Source: PALSA-693 sp963781155
Lineage (GTDB): Bacteria; Actinomycetota; Acidimicrobiia; Acidimicrobiales; Palsa-688
Direction: 5' to 3'
NCBI GenBank assembly: GCA_963781155.1
Contig: CAWAEC010000007.1
Coordinates: forward strand, 372,001 to 436,000
DNA length: 64,000 nt
Part shown: positions 1 through 7,378 of the stretch, one piece after another
Layout of the letters: every line of letters begins with the position of its first letter
How positions within the stretch are numbered: the first letter of the stretch is position 1
Made by a program: the position numbers and the translations under genes
The notes under the pieces: model-generated
What the model saw: only the letters and a program-made list of their open reading frames with translations
What the model was told of the DNA's origin: nothing
Database searches by the model: none

Positions 1-344
1 GCGCACCAGACCGCAGTCTTGACGAGCAGCAACATGTTCCGTCCGGGCAAGTAGACCGCGTCGTCTTCGGTGGACGCGTCCGGGGAGCCGAGACCCGAGA
101 CGCTCCAGTGGGCGCCGTAGACATCGCCGACCGGGAGTTCGAGGACGACCAGGTCCTCGATCCCATCTCGATCGGGGAGCGCGGCCAGGAAGCGGCGCAG
201 GTGCGCTTCCTCGACCGCTTCCCAGCCCAGGCCAAATCGGATATACAGAGGCTGGATCTGGAGGCCGAGGCGTGCCTGATCCGCTACCAGGATGGCGCTG
301 TCTGCACCACCCGACGCGAGGACGACGCGTCGCTCACGAACCAT
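1..344 (-). CDS. queC: 7-cyano-7-deazaguanine synthase QueC, 3' end cut by window edge
   Basis: QueC converts 7-carboxy-7-deazaguanine to preQ0 using ATP and ammonia, in the pathway to queuosine and other 7-deazaguanines. An open frame runs from ATG at 344 off the left edge without a stop, so about 114 residues are visible. Residues 11-16 read SGGADS, the PP-loop of the adenylating ATPase superfamily (QueC usually has SGGxDS). Near residue 100 an LPGRN motif matches the conserved PGRN of QueC. The start overlaps the end of queD by 11 bases, so the two are translationally coupled. The zinc-binding cysteines of the C-terminus lie outside the window. Family assignment is strong, also because queD is adjacent. 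Confidence 0.88.
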   Translation of the reverse strand, partial: MVRERRVVLASGGADSAILVADQARLGLQIQPLYIRFGLGWEAVEEAHLRRFLAALPDRDGIEDLVVLELPVGDVYGAHWSVSGLGSPDASTEDDAVYLPGRNMLLLVKTAVWC

Positions 345-702
345 CGCCGTCGCCTCGGTACACGCAGCCCGAGGTGCACGTCTCGCGAACCACCACCTGA
401 GAGAGATCCGGCAGGGCGATCACGAGGCGATCCCAGATCCACCGAGCGAGGACTTCGCTGGTTGGGTTGTCGAGCCCCTCGACCTCGTTGAGGTAGTAGT
501 GATCGAGCCTGGCCAGGACCGGCTTGACGGCGCATGTCAGGTCCGCAAAATCCCGGACCCATCCCGTCCCGTCGCCCACCAGCCCCTCGACATGAACCGC
601 AACCCGGTACGAGTGCCCGTGCAGCCTGGCGCACTTGTGACTCGCGGGCACGTTTGGAAGCCGGTGGGCCGACTCGAAGGTGAACTCCTTGAAGATTTCC
701 AC
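334..702 (-). CDS. queD: 6-carboxytetrahydropterin synthase QueD
   Basis: QueD makes 6-carboxy-5,6,7,8-tetrahydropterin from dihydroneopterin triphosphate, an early step to 7-deazaguanines. The 122-residue product shows the zinc-binding histidines H13, H28 and H30 (in FESAHRLP and LHGHSY), the catalytic cysteine C24, a DHYYLNEV stretch and a late ETCTSG motif. The length is normal for QueD. I chose GTG at 702 because AGGGAGG lies about 8 bases upstream and the product then starts VEIFKEF as in the family. A longer in-frame reading to 975 adds only unlike sequence. It is coupled to queC downstream. I see no preQ1-riboswitch-like leader. Confidence 0.92.
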   Translation of the reverse strand: MEIFKEFTFESAHRLPNVPASHKCARLHGHSYRVAVHVEGLVGDGTGWVRDFADLTCAVKPVLARLDHYYLNEVEGLDNPTSEVLARWIWDRLVIALPDLSQVVVRETCTSGCVYRGDGDGS

Positions 703-850
703 CTGCGCCACGTCCTCCCTGGTGCCGAGCCGGGCGGGCCCGGCCGCAGCGATCATACGGTGTGTTGATCGCGCCTGCGACCATGTGTCCGGGTTGTCGA
801 ACTGGCCGGACGCGGGGCGCCACGTCGGCGCCGAACCACGCCTGTTGAAC

Positions 851-1603
851 TCAACTGAGGAGTCTTCCGACCGCCACCAGGCCAACCACCAAGATGGTGG
901 CCCGCAGCGCACCAGGTGACAGCCGCCGGCCGATGCGGGCGCCCAGGATGCCGCCCAGGATAGAGCCACAGGCAATGGTGAGCGCAGCCGTCCAATCCAC
1001 GTGGGTCGTCAACACGAACGCGACGGCGGCAACAAGGTTGACGACGCCGGCAAGCACGTTCTTGAGGGCGTTTTGCCGCTGCAGCGATTCGGCGAGGAAC
1101 ACGGCAAAGAAGCCCATGAGCAGAACGCCCTGTGCGGCGCCGAAGTAGCCGCCGTAGACGGCCGTGGCGAACGTGACGAGCCAGAGAGGAACCGTCACCC
1201 GATCGGTCGCCCCACGTCCGCGAACGGCCAGCCAGGCCGAGATCCGGTTCCCGAAAGCGACCAGCACCAATGCCAGAAGAATCAACACCGGGACGATGGC
1301 CTTGAACACGGCGGGCGGGAGCACCAGTAGCAGAACTGCGCCCAGCAGGGCTCCCGGCACTGAAGCGGTCGCCAGCGTGATGGCGCGTTGGCGTTGACCT
1401 TGCAGCTCACGGCGATATCCGTACGCCCCGACGAAAGAACCGGGAAACAGCCCCACGGTGTTGGACACGTTGGCGGTGACTGGCGACAGGCCTACGGCGA
1501 GCAGGACGGGAAAGGTGATGAGCGTTCCGGATCCGACCACGGTGTTGATGGTTCCCGCCCAAATGCCCGCAGCAAAGACGAGCAGAATCTGCCAGGCGTT
1601 CAC
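851..1603 (-). CDS. TauE/SafE-family membrane permease
   Basis: This is a 250-residue integral membrane protein of the TauE/SafE (sulfite exporter/DUF81) family, proposed to move sulfur-containing or organic anions. It has about eight hydrophobic segments. The N-terminal half carries the family signature GTINTVVGSGTLITFP around residues 17-32, and a second half-repeat carries YGGYFGAAQGVLLMG. The GTG start at 1603 is preceded by GGAGA at good spacing. It lies upstream of queD on the same strand with 148 bases between, so co-transcription is possible but a functional link is not evident. The substrate cannot be told from the sequence. Confidence 0.85.
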   Translation of the reverse strand: MNAWQILLVFAAGIWAGTINTVVGSGTLITFPVLLAVGLSPVTANVSNTVGLFPGSFVGAYGYRRELQGQRQRAITLATASVPGALLGAVLLLVLPPAVFKAIVPVLILLALVLVAFGNRISAWLAVRGRGATDRVTVPLWLVTFATAVYGGYFGAAQGVLLMGFFAVFLAESLQRQNALKNVLAGVVNLVAAVAFVLTTHVDWTAALTIACGSILGGILGARIGRRLSPGALRATILVVGLVAVGRLLS

Positions 1604-1738
1604 GGAAAGTTCTCCAACTGCGGGTGCCGGTTACCGTACCTTACAGAACGGGGTGATCTGAGAGACCGAGGCGGCGGGACGCGGCGACAACTGTCGATAT
1701 GATTCACTCCGCGGCTGGTTTGGGACGGGTCGCGGGGT

Positions 1739-2899
1739 TCAGTCCACCGGGAGGCTCGAAAGTACCCCGGCGTCGGACTGATCGGCCCGGGCCCGGGCCT
1801 GAGCGGCCTGCAGTTCCCATCTACTCTCGATCTGGCGGAAGCGCCAAACGGCCAGGGCGACGATCCACGTGACTACAAAGATGCCGACGATGAAGAGCCC
1901 GGCCCGATTGATGCTGAACCCCCGTATGTAATCCCAGAATCCACCCGACAGGTTTGTCTCTTGCGCGATAAGACCCACGATCTCCACGGTCCCTATAAAG
2001 AGGGCAACAAAGACCGATAAAGCCGTGATGGTGAGGTTGTAATAGATCTTGCGAACAGGTTTGGCGAACGCCCAATCGTAAGCAAAGTTCATGAAGCAGC
2101 CGTCCAGAGTGTCGAACAGGCACATGCCGGCCGCGAACAGAATCGGCAGTGACAGGATGGCGTAGAAAGGGAGGCCGCCGACCACGGCCGATCCGGCCAG
2201 CACCAGCAGCGCCACTTCGCTCGCAGTGTCGAAACCGAGACCGAAGAGCACCCCGACGGGGTACATCTTCCACGGGGTGTCGATACTGCGTGCATAGCGG
2301 CCCAGGACCCGGTTCATCAGCCCCCGGTTGTCGAGTTGCGCCTCCAATCCGGCCTCGTCGAATCGACCCTGACGCATCTCGCGGGACACGCGGAGAATCG
2401 AGGCCAGAACGACCAGGTTGAGTATGCCAATGAGATAGAGGAACGTGCCGGAGATGATGGTGCCGGTGATGCCGGTCCAATGGTGGAGGCCAGAGTTCCC
2501 GTCTTTGACCTGTCCGTTGAGCGCCCGTATCCCGAAGTTCAGCAACACTGCGAGCAGGAAGACGATCGTGGAATGACCGAGGGAAAAGAAATAGCCGACG
2601 CTGAGGGGTCTTCTTCGGTCCTGGATCAACTTGCGTGTGGTGTTGTCGATGGCGGCGATGTGATCGGCGTCAAAGGCGTGGCGCATTCCCAGGGTGTAGG
2701 CCAGGATCCCGGTCCCGAACCCAAAGATCCTGGTTCCGCCCTCCGAGAGGTGATAGTGACCCCGGACGGCAGCTGCCAGCATCCCCCAACCCACAACGTT
2801 GAGGACCAAAATTGTCGCTGCCATACCACAGACCCGCAGCCACTCGGCCGGGGTCAGCGCCTGGCGGATCTTGGCGAAGCGGGCAGTCGGGTCGGCCAC
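1739..2899 (-). CDS. HoxN/NixA-type nickel/cobalt transporter
   Basis: This is a NiCoT-family permease, a secondary high-affinity Ni2+/Co2+ importer of the cell membrane, 386 residues. The signature RHAFDADHIAAIDN, the FFSLGHSTIV segment, LGFDTASEVALL and the LFDTLDGCFMNFAY segment are all present, between about eight hydrophobic helices. I chose GTG at 2899 because AGGAGG sits 5 bases upstream. The frame stays open to 3376, but that extension overlaps the divergent Fur gene and has no transporter character. A Fur-family regulator is divergent, with a 21-base near-palindrome in the shared upstream region. Metal-responsive repression is therefore likely, though this is inference. Ni versus Co preference is not decidable. 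Confidence 0.93.
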   Translation of the reverse strand: MADPTARFAKIRQALTPAEWLRVCGMAATILVLNVVGWGMLAAAVRGHYHLSEGGTRIFGFGTGILAYTLGMRHAFDADHIAAIDNTTRKLIQDRRRPLSVGYFFSLGHSTIVFLLAVLLNFGIRALNGQVKDGNSGLHHWTGITGTIISGTFLYLIGILNLVVLASILRVSREMRQGRFDEAGLEAQLDNRGLMNRVLGRYARSIDTPWKMYPVGVLFGLGFDTASEVALLVLAGSAVVGGLPFYAILSLPILFAAGMCLFDTLDGCFMNFAYDWAFAKPVRKIYYNLTITALSVFVALFIGTVEIVGLIAQETNLSGGFWDYIRGFSINRAGLFIVGIFVVTWIVALAVWRFRQIESRWELQAAQARARADQSDAGVLSSLPVD

Positions 2900-2929
2900 G
2901 AACTCCTCCTGGTTGGCCCTGGCAGGACA

Positions 2930-2950
2930 CTGTAGGCAAGATGCGTACAG
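2930..2950. promoter_or_regulatory. Candidate metalloregulator operator (near-palindrome)
   Basis: The 21-base element has the form CTGTA-n-GCA-nnn-TGC-n-TACAG. Eight of ten arm positions pair, and the mismatches are symmetric. It lies 31-51 bases upstream of the transporter start and about 115 bases upstream of the divergent Fur-family gene. Fur-family proteins bind palindromes of this size, so it is the best candidate site for that regulator. It matches neither a classical Fur box nor the TTGCAA-N5-TTGCAA Nur box exactly. Confidence 0.5.
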
Positions 2951-3063
2951 CTCGCAAGAGGTTCCAGCCTGTAATAATGTGCGGCAATGGCGCCTCGCGA
3001 ACCGGTTCCCTACGTCGCACCCGCCGCCCGTATGCTGGTTCCCACGACGAGCGTGTGTTTGCC

Positions 3064-3520
3064 ATGAGCAATGTGCTGCGGAGGGTCCGTCCCGTACCAA
3101 GGGTCGGGTCCGTCGAGGAAGCGGTCGAATTGCTGCGTCGCGCAGGGTGGACGCATCACCAGTTCGCGGCGCCTTCTCTTGCACGCCCTCTTCGATTCGC
3201 CGGGCGATCGCACTGCCGAGGAGATCGCCGACGAGGTGCAGCGCCGAGCACCGGACATCAATATCTCCACCGTCTACCGCAACCTGGAGGAGCTCGAACG
3301 GCTCGGTGTGGTCGTGCACGCCCACCTCGGTCACGGGCCTGCTACCTATTACCTGGCTACCGTTGCCCACGGTCACTTCGTCTGCGAAGGTTGCGGGGCG
3401 GTGATCGAAGCTCCCGGCGACGTGTTCAGGAGTCTGTCACAAGCCGCGAAGGACCGCTTCGGTTTCGAGGTGCACGCCTACCACTTCGCGGTGCTGGGAT
3501 ATTGCCAGAACTGTCAGTGA
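3064..3520 (+). CDS. Fur-family metalloregulator, with apparent 1-base frameshift
   Basis: This is a Fur/Zur/Nur-class repressor. The long visible part has the winged helix (RITSSRRLLLHALFDS, then STVYRNLEELERLGVV), the metal region HGHFVCEGCG and the C-terminal CQNCQ. The two CxxC pairs indicate a structural zinc. The true N-terminus appears to start at ATG 3064 (MSNVLRRVRP...VEEAVELLRRAG) and to switch frame at the GGG run 3145-3147. Removing one G joins LLRRAG to GRITSSRR as in the family, giving about 151 residues. As it stands, a start in the second frame at 3071 gives 149 residues with an unrelated N-terminus. The divergent Ni/Co transporter suggests a nickel or cobalt sensor (Nur-like), by inference. 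Confidence 0.85.
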
Positions 3521-3589
3521 GTCACGGAGCAGGCTTCTGACGCGGGCTTTCCGAGGGGCCGGGGCCGCACCCGGGCGGCGGGCGCAGGG

Positions 3590-4321
3590 TCAGTTCAATG
3601 AGAATGGCGGGTACGGGTTGGCCAAGAGGAAGAACCAGGCATCCACCCGCAGCACCCAGCGGCTCGCAGCGATCACGAAGGCGCGCAACCCCTCCGGCCA
3701 GTGGCCGGTGATGAGCACAGCGAAGAAGGCGACGAGCATGGCGAGGTACAACACGATCCCGACGAAAAAAATCACGATCGCTTGTGGAATCACCAGTATG
3801 AACCGGAACAGGACCGCGAGCCTGGACAGGCCCTCTCCTCGCCGGGCCTCGAACCAGGCCGGGTCATCACGCGGGTCTGGATATCCCAGCTCGGGCCCAA
3901 AGGGCGGATAGCTGTCCCTCAGGAACCACGCGTACGAATAGGTCCGCCAAGCGTAGCGATAATACCCGGCGATGAAGTTCCCCAGGCCCTCGGGCAACTG
4001 GCCGGTAAACAGGGCAACAAACCAGCCGATCAACGCGCACACTTCGGCCGCGATCCGGAGAACGTACAGGATGATGTACAACGGAATGGCCAGGATCCAC
4101 TGCACCAGCGGCCGCCAGCGCGCGATTTCGTAGGGCGCGTCGACGCCAAGGTCAATCGGATAACCAGTGGTGCTGACCGATGATGAAGAGGGAACCGTTG
4201 GCGCGGCGCTCACCGGCGCCGGCATCCCTCCGGCCGATGAGGGAGCTGCGGCGCTGGATGGTTCTGCGCTCGTCCCGCCGGGGCTGCCGGGATCGGGTTG
4301 CCAACCCTCGCCATTGGACAT
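3590..4321 (-). CDS. DUF4389 membrane protein with Pro/Ser-rich N-terminus
   Basis: The protein has 243 residues. The first about 55 are low-complexity Pro/Ala/Ser, then comes a DUF4389 region with two similar halves. Each half holds a long hydrophobic helix pair followed by aromatic-rich stretches (LPEGLGNFIAGYYRYAWR and WPEGLRAFVIAASRWVLR) and ends in a YPPF motif (DSYPPFGPEL and ANPYPPFSLN). The duplication is plain in the sequence. GGGAGG lies 5 bases before the ATG. The function of DUF4389 is unknown to me. It stands alone, convergent with the Fur-family gene. Confidence 0.8.
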   Translation of the reverse strand: MSNGEGWQPDPGSPGGTSAEPSSAAAPSSAGGMPAPVSAAPTVPSSSSVSTTGYPIDLGVDAPYEIARWRPLVQWILAIPLYIILYVLRIAAEVCALIGWFVALFTGQLPEGLGNFIAGYYRYAWRTYSYAWFLRDSYPPFGPELGYPDPRDDPAWFEARRGEGLSRLAVLFRFILVIPQAIVIFFVGIVLYLAMLVAFFAVLITGHWPEGLRAFVIAASRWVLRVDAWFFLLANPYPPFSLN

Positions 4322-4455
4322 GCGAACCTCCCGAGCTCGATGCGGGATCGGGTCGTGCCGTCCCGCTCTCGCGCCGGAGTGTATATCGCCCGGGCCGCGC
4401 GAGTCGGGATGACACGGAACACGGTAAATGCGTCGAAGCCCCTTCCAGTCCGGGG

Positions 4456-4488
4456 ACGTGTGCCGGATACGTGTGCCGGATACGTGTG
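4456..4488. repeat. Short direct repeat, 13-bp unit
   Basis: The unit ACGTGTGCCGGAT occurs twice head to tail and is followed by a partial third copy (ACGTGTG). It lies directly downstream of the Cys-rich gene that ends at 4489. It has no hairpin potential and no visible role. Confidence 0.7.
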
Positions 4489-4977
4489 TTAGTGCACCCG
4501 GTTCGACCGGCGACGCAAGAACGAGCGGTACCGGATGTTCTCGCTCATCACCTGTCGATTGAACACTTCCACCAGCCGATCCTGCTCCCGGTCCATCTCC
4601 TTGGCCGTGATCTCGCCTCGCCGGAATCGCTCATAGCTGTCGTCGATGGCGCGGTCCAGCGCAGTCTCCTGCTCACGGAGGCGCTCGAGGGCGCTCTTCG
4701 GAGGCCTGCTCTTTGCGGGGCGGTGATGTCCTGAACGAGGCTGGACGGGGGGCACCTCCTCGTCGCCGAAGGAGGCCGTGTCCGGGGCGCGCGGCGGCAG
4801 CACCTCGTCCGCCCGGACGTAGTAGTCCGCGGCCTTGTTGACCCCCAGTGCCGCCAGCTCGACGCGCTGGACACACATCTGCTGGCATTCGTCTTTCAAG
4901 CAGTAGTCGTATCCCAGCTCGACGCGCTCCGAGCTGACGGGCTCACCGCAATTCCTGCACAGCAACCCGGCCTTCAC
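4489..4977 (-). CDS. Cys-rich (zinc-ribbon-like) protein of unknown function
   Basis: The 162-residue protein begins with a putative metal-binding knuckle: LLCRNCGEP, then YDYCLKDECQQMC within the first 35 residues. A proline-rich linker follows, and then a charged helical region (about residues 105-160) rich in Glu/Arg that could form a coiled coil. It ends in an Arg-rich tail. I chose GTG at 4977 because the product then starts just before the Cys motif, and a weak GGAG lies upstream. The open frame extends to 5607, but that part overlaps dtd. I do not recognise the family. The layout (N-terminal zinc knuckle plus basic helix) suggests a nucleic-acid or protein adaptor, but this is a guess. 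Confidence 0.65.
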   Translation of the reverse strand: MKAGLLCRNCGEPVSSERVELGYDYCLKDECQQMCVQRVELAALGVNKAADYYVRADEVLPPRAPDTASFGDEEVPPVQPRSGHHRPAKSRPPKSALERLREQETALDRAIDDSYERFRRGEITAKEMDREQDRLVEVFNRQVMSENIRYRSFLRRRSNRVH

Positions 4978-5085
4978 CTCACTCCGATTTCTCCGGCTCT
5001 TGCGCCGCTCCCAAACAAGCAATTGTTCAACGTCGTGGCCGGCCCGGTTGTTCCGGTCCTTCCGCCCCCAGATAGGGTCAGCCGG

Positions 5086-5523
5086 GTGCGGGCCCTGGTC
5101 CAGCGGGTCACTTCCGCCTCGGTGACTGTTGAACACGAGGTGGTCGGGTCCATAGGTCCCGGGCTTTGCGTCTTCGTCGGGGTAACCCATGCCGACGGCG
5201 TCAACAACGCCGAGCGGTTGGCACGGCGGCTGTGGGAGTTGCGCGTCTTCGACGACGACAACGGGCTGGCGAATCGCTCCGCCCGGGAGCTCGGTCTCGC
5301 TGTCCTGGTCGTCAGCCAGTTCACCCTGTATGCCGACGTGTCGAGGGGACGGCGACCGTCGTTCACGGCCGCGGCGGTGCCCGAGCAGGCCCGGGTACTC
5401 GTGGACGCGGTCTGTGCTGCGCTGCGTCACCTTGGCGCCGAGGTGGCGACTGGACGCTTCCGGGCCGCCATGCGCGTCGCCCTGGTCAACGACGGGCCCT
5501 TCACGATCTTGCTGGAGGCGTGA
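5086..5523 (+). CDS. dtd: D-aminoacyl-tRNA deacylase
   Basis: Dtd hydrolyses D-aminoacyl-tRNAs to prevent D-amino acids entering proteins; it works as a cytoplasmic dimer. The 145-residue product has the expected length, the N-terminal VRALVQRVTSASVTV, the catalytic SQFTLYAD motif and a C-terminal NDGPFTILLE (usually NxGPVT). I chose GTG at 5086, which gives the family N-terminus; the frame itself opens at 5023. A TAGGGT element at 5073-5078 ends 7 bases before this start, so the mRNA could be leaderless. It is divergent from the Cys-rich gene at 4977. Confidence 0.93.
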   Translation: MRALVQRVTSASVTVEHEVVGSIGPGLCVFVGVTHADGVNNAERLARRLWELRVFDDDNGLANRSARELGLAVLVVSQFTLYADVSRGRRPSFTAAAVPEQARVLVDAVCAALRHLGAEVATGRFRAAMRVALVNDGPFTILLEA

Positions 5524-5555
5524 CACACCGATGCAGTCACCCGGGCTGCGCCAGG

Positions 5556-5600
5556 CGTGCCGGACAGGGGCGTGCCGGACAGGGGCGTGCCGGGGTGCGA
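5556..5600. repeat. Short tandem repeat, 15-bp unit
   Basis: The unit CGTGCCGGACAGGGG is present twice, followed by a partial third copy (CGTGCCGGGG). A related GTGCCGGACCG occurs near 5628. It lies in the spacer after dtd. It resembles simple slippage and I see no coding or structural role. Confidence 0.7.
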
Positions 5601-5862
5601 GGGGCACGCTCGGCTGGAGGGTGGCGTGCCGGACCGCGAGGCGGCGCGCCCCGCTGCTCCAGCGCGGATCCCGGCCCCGGTGCCGACTACCGTGAAGCGA
5701 GTGATTCCGGGAAGGACTGGACGTTTCAGGGTGAATGTCCTAATAGTTCGAAAAGTTCTGTTTATGTCGGCCGCTTCTGCTCTCAGCGTCTTCTCAGGTA
5801 AGGTCTAGGTCAGTCTCATGTCGGGTCGTTAAGTATGACGCTGAGTCTGAACACAGAGCCCC
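5601..5862. other. Intergenic stretch, upstream region of the glycosyltransferase
   Basis: No credible gene is seen. The first part (to about 5700) is very GC-rich. Bases 5720-5860 are markedly richer in A/T than the surroundings (for example around TAATAGTTCGAAAAG), which fits a promoter region for the glycosyltransferase downstream. I cannot pick one promoter with confidence. Confidence 0.4.
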
Positions 5863-7269
5863 GTGGTTTTTGAACGTCACTGCGAAGGAGAGTCCGGCTG
5901 GTTGGCGCAGCCGCCGAAGGCTGGAGTAGGAACGCGGACGGCGCCCCAGAGCCCCTCGGGAAGCCATCGTCAGGAGGTTGGCCGGTTGCAGGTCACTCGT
6001 GGGTTCAGGGAGCCTGCTCATGCCGCCGCGACGGTGACACAGGCCCGCGACGCCTTCGACGCCGTGCGCGGGAGTCAGCCATTCCGAGACGTCGTGGTGG
6101 TCATGGCGGCACTCAACGAGGCGGCGAACCTGCCGGACGTCCTGGCCGAGATTCCCGACTCGGCGGCTGGACTTCACATCGATGTTCTGGTCGTTGACGA
6201 TGGATCCGACGACGGGACGGCGCTGGTAGCCCGCGAGCACGGCGCGGCGGTGTTGCGCCTGGACCGCAACTGCGGGCATGGCGTCGCACTGCGAGCCGGC
6301 TACCGGGCGGCGTGGGAGCACGGTGCTCGCTACATCGCCACCCTGGATGCCGACGGGCAGTGGGACCCCGGCGACCTGCCCGCCATGATTCACCTGGTCG
6401 CCAGCGGGGAGGCGGATCTGGTCATTGGGTCGAGGGCCCTGGGCGCGACCGAGGACACCGACTCGTTCCGTACGCTCGGGGTCCGCGTCTTCTCGCTGCT
6501 GGCGCGAGTCCTGACCGGCGTCACGGTAACCGACACGTCTTCAGGCTTACGGGCCATGACCCCCGATCTGCTGCGCAACGTCCCCCAGACGCAGCCGCAG
6601 TACCAGACGTCCGAGCTCATCATCGGTGCCGCACTCGCCGGCTACCGGATCGCCGAGGTGCCCACTGTCATGCGGCCCCGGCTGCATGGCACCTCCAGGA
6701 AGGGTCACAACCTGGCCTACGGCGTCCGCTACGCCCGGGTGATGGTCGGCACCTGGTGGCGTGAGTCTCGCCGCCACGGAGTGCGCCAAACTCGTGCTCC
6801 TTTGAACACCCGCTTGGTTCGGTACGCGGCCGGGAGTGCCATCTGTTTGGTTATCAGCGAGGTCACGCTTTTTTTCCTGGTACTCGGTGGCTTGCAGGGA
6901 TGGGTCGCCAGCCTTCTGGCAAGTGTGGCCGGCATCATCCCCGGGTACCCGTTGAACCGCAGCTGGACCTTTGGACGCCGCGGCCGGAGCCACACCTGGC
7001 GCGAGGTGGTGCCCTACTGGCTGTCGGCAATAGGCGGGGCATTGCTTGCAGCGGTGCTGGTCGGGATTGCGACCCCCTGGGCCCGACAGGCCACCCAGAC
7101 TTCGGCGAGCGCCGCGATCATTGATGTCGTTGTCTATATCGGGGCCTACGGCAGCATTTGGCTGCTGAAGTTTGCGTACCTCGACCGCATGCTCTTTCGG
7201 CCCCCAGAGCTCGAGCTCACCCCGGCTCCACCTGCGAAGGCCGCCGAACCATCGCGAGAATGGGTCTAG
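5863..7269 (+). CDS. GT2 glycosyltransferase fused to GtrA-type membrane domain
   Basis: The N-terminal half is a GT-A family 2 domain like dolichyl-phosphate-mannose/glucose synthases: MAALNEAANLPDVL, VLVVDDGSDDGTA, the DADGQWDP metal-binding site and IGSRALG. The C-terminal half (about residue 315 on) has four hydrophobic helices and the NRSWTFGR signature of GtrA proteins. Such enzymes transfer a sugar to polyprenyl phosphate and may flip it across the membrane for wall or lipid glycosylation. The frame gives 468 residues from GTG 5863. TTG at 5902, behind AAGGAGA, or later GTGs are possible starts, since the first about 75 residues are not family-like. A frameshifted sulfoquinovose synthase follows on the same strand. 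Confidence 0.85.
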   Translation: MVFERHCEGESGWLAQPPKAGVGTRTAPQSPSGSHRQEVGRLQVTRGFREPAHAAATVTQARDAFDAVRGSQPFRDVVVVMAALNEAANLPDVLAEIPDSAAGLHIDVLVVDDGSDDGTALVAREHGAAVLRLDRNCGHGVALRAGYRAAWEHGARYIATLDADGQWDPGDLPAMIHLVASGEADLVIGSRALGATEDTDSFRTLGVRVFSLLARVLTGVTVTDTSSGLRAMTPDLLRNVPQTQPQYQTSELIIGAALAGYRIAEVPTVMRPRLHGTSRKGHNLAYGVRYARVMVGTWWRESRRHGVRQTRAPLNTRLVRYAAGSAICLVISEVTLFFLVLGGLQGWVASLLASVAGIIPGYPLNRSWTFGRRGRSHTWREVVPYWLSAIGGALLAAVLVGIATPWARQATQTSASAAIIDVVVYIGAYGSIWLLKFAYLDRMLFRPPELELTPAPPAKAAEPSREWV

Positions 7270-7378
7270 GTATCGGCTATCCTTGCCCGATTGGCAACCG
7301 CCTCGATGCTGGCAAAGGGATGGTCCTGTTTCCGATCGCACATGAACCTCCACAGCTAATGATAGGAACCAAAACCCG

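Noticed and set aside
703..850. preQ1 riboswitch upstream of queD
   Set aside because: No preQ1-I or preQ1-II type core sequence or pseudoknot pattern could be seen in the spacer.
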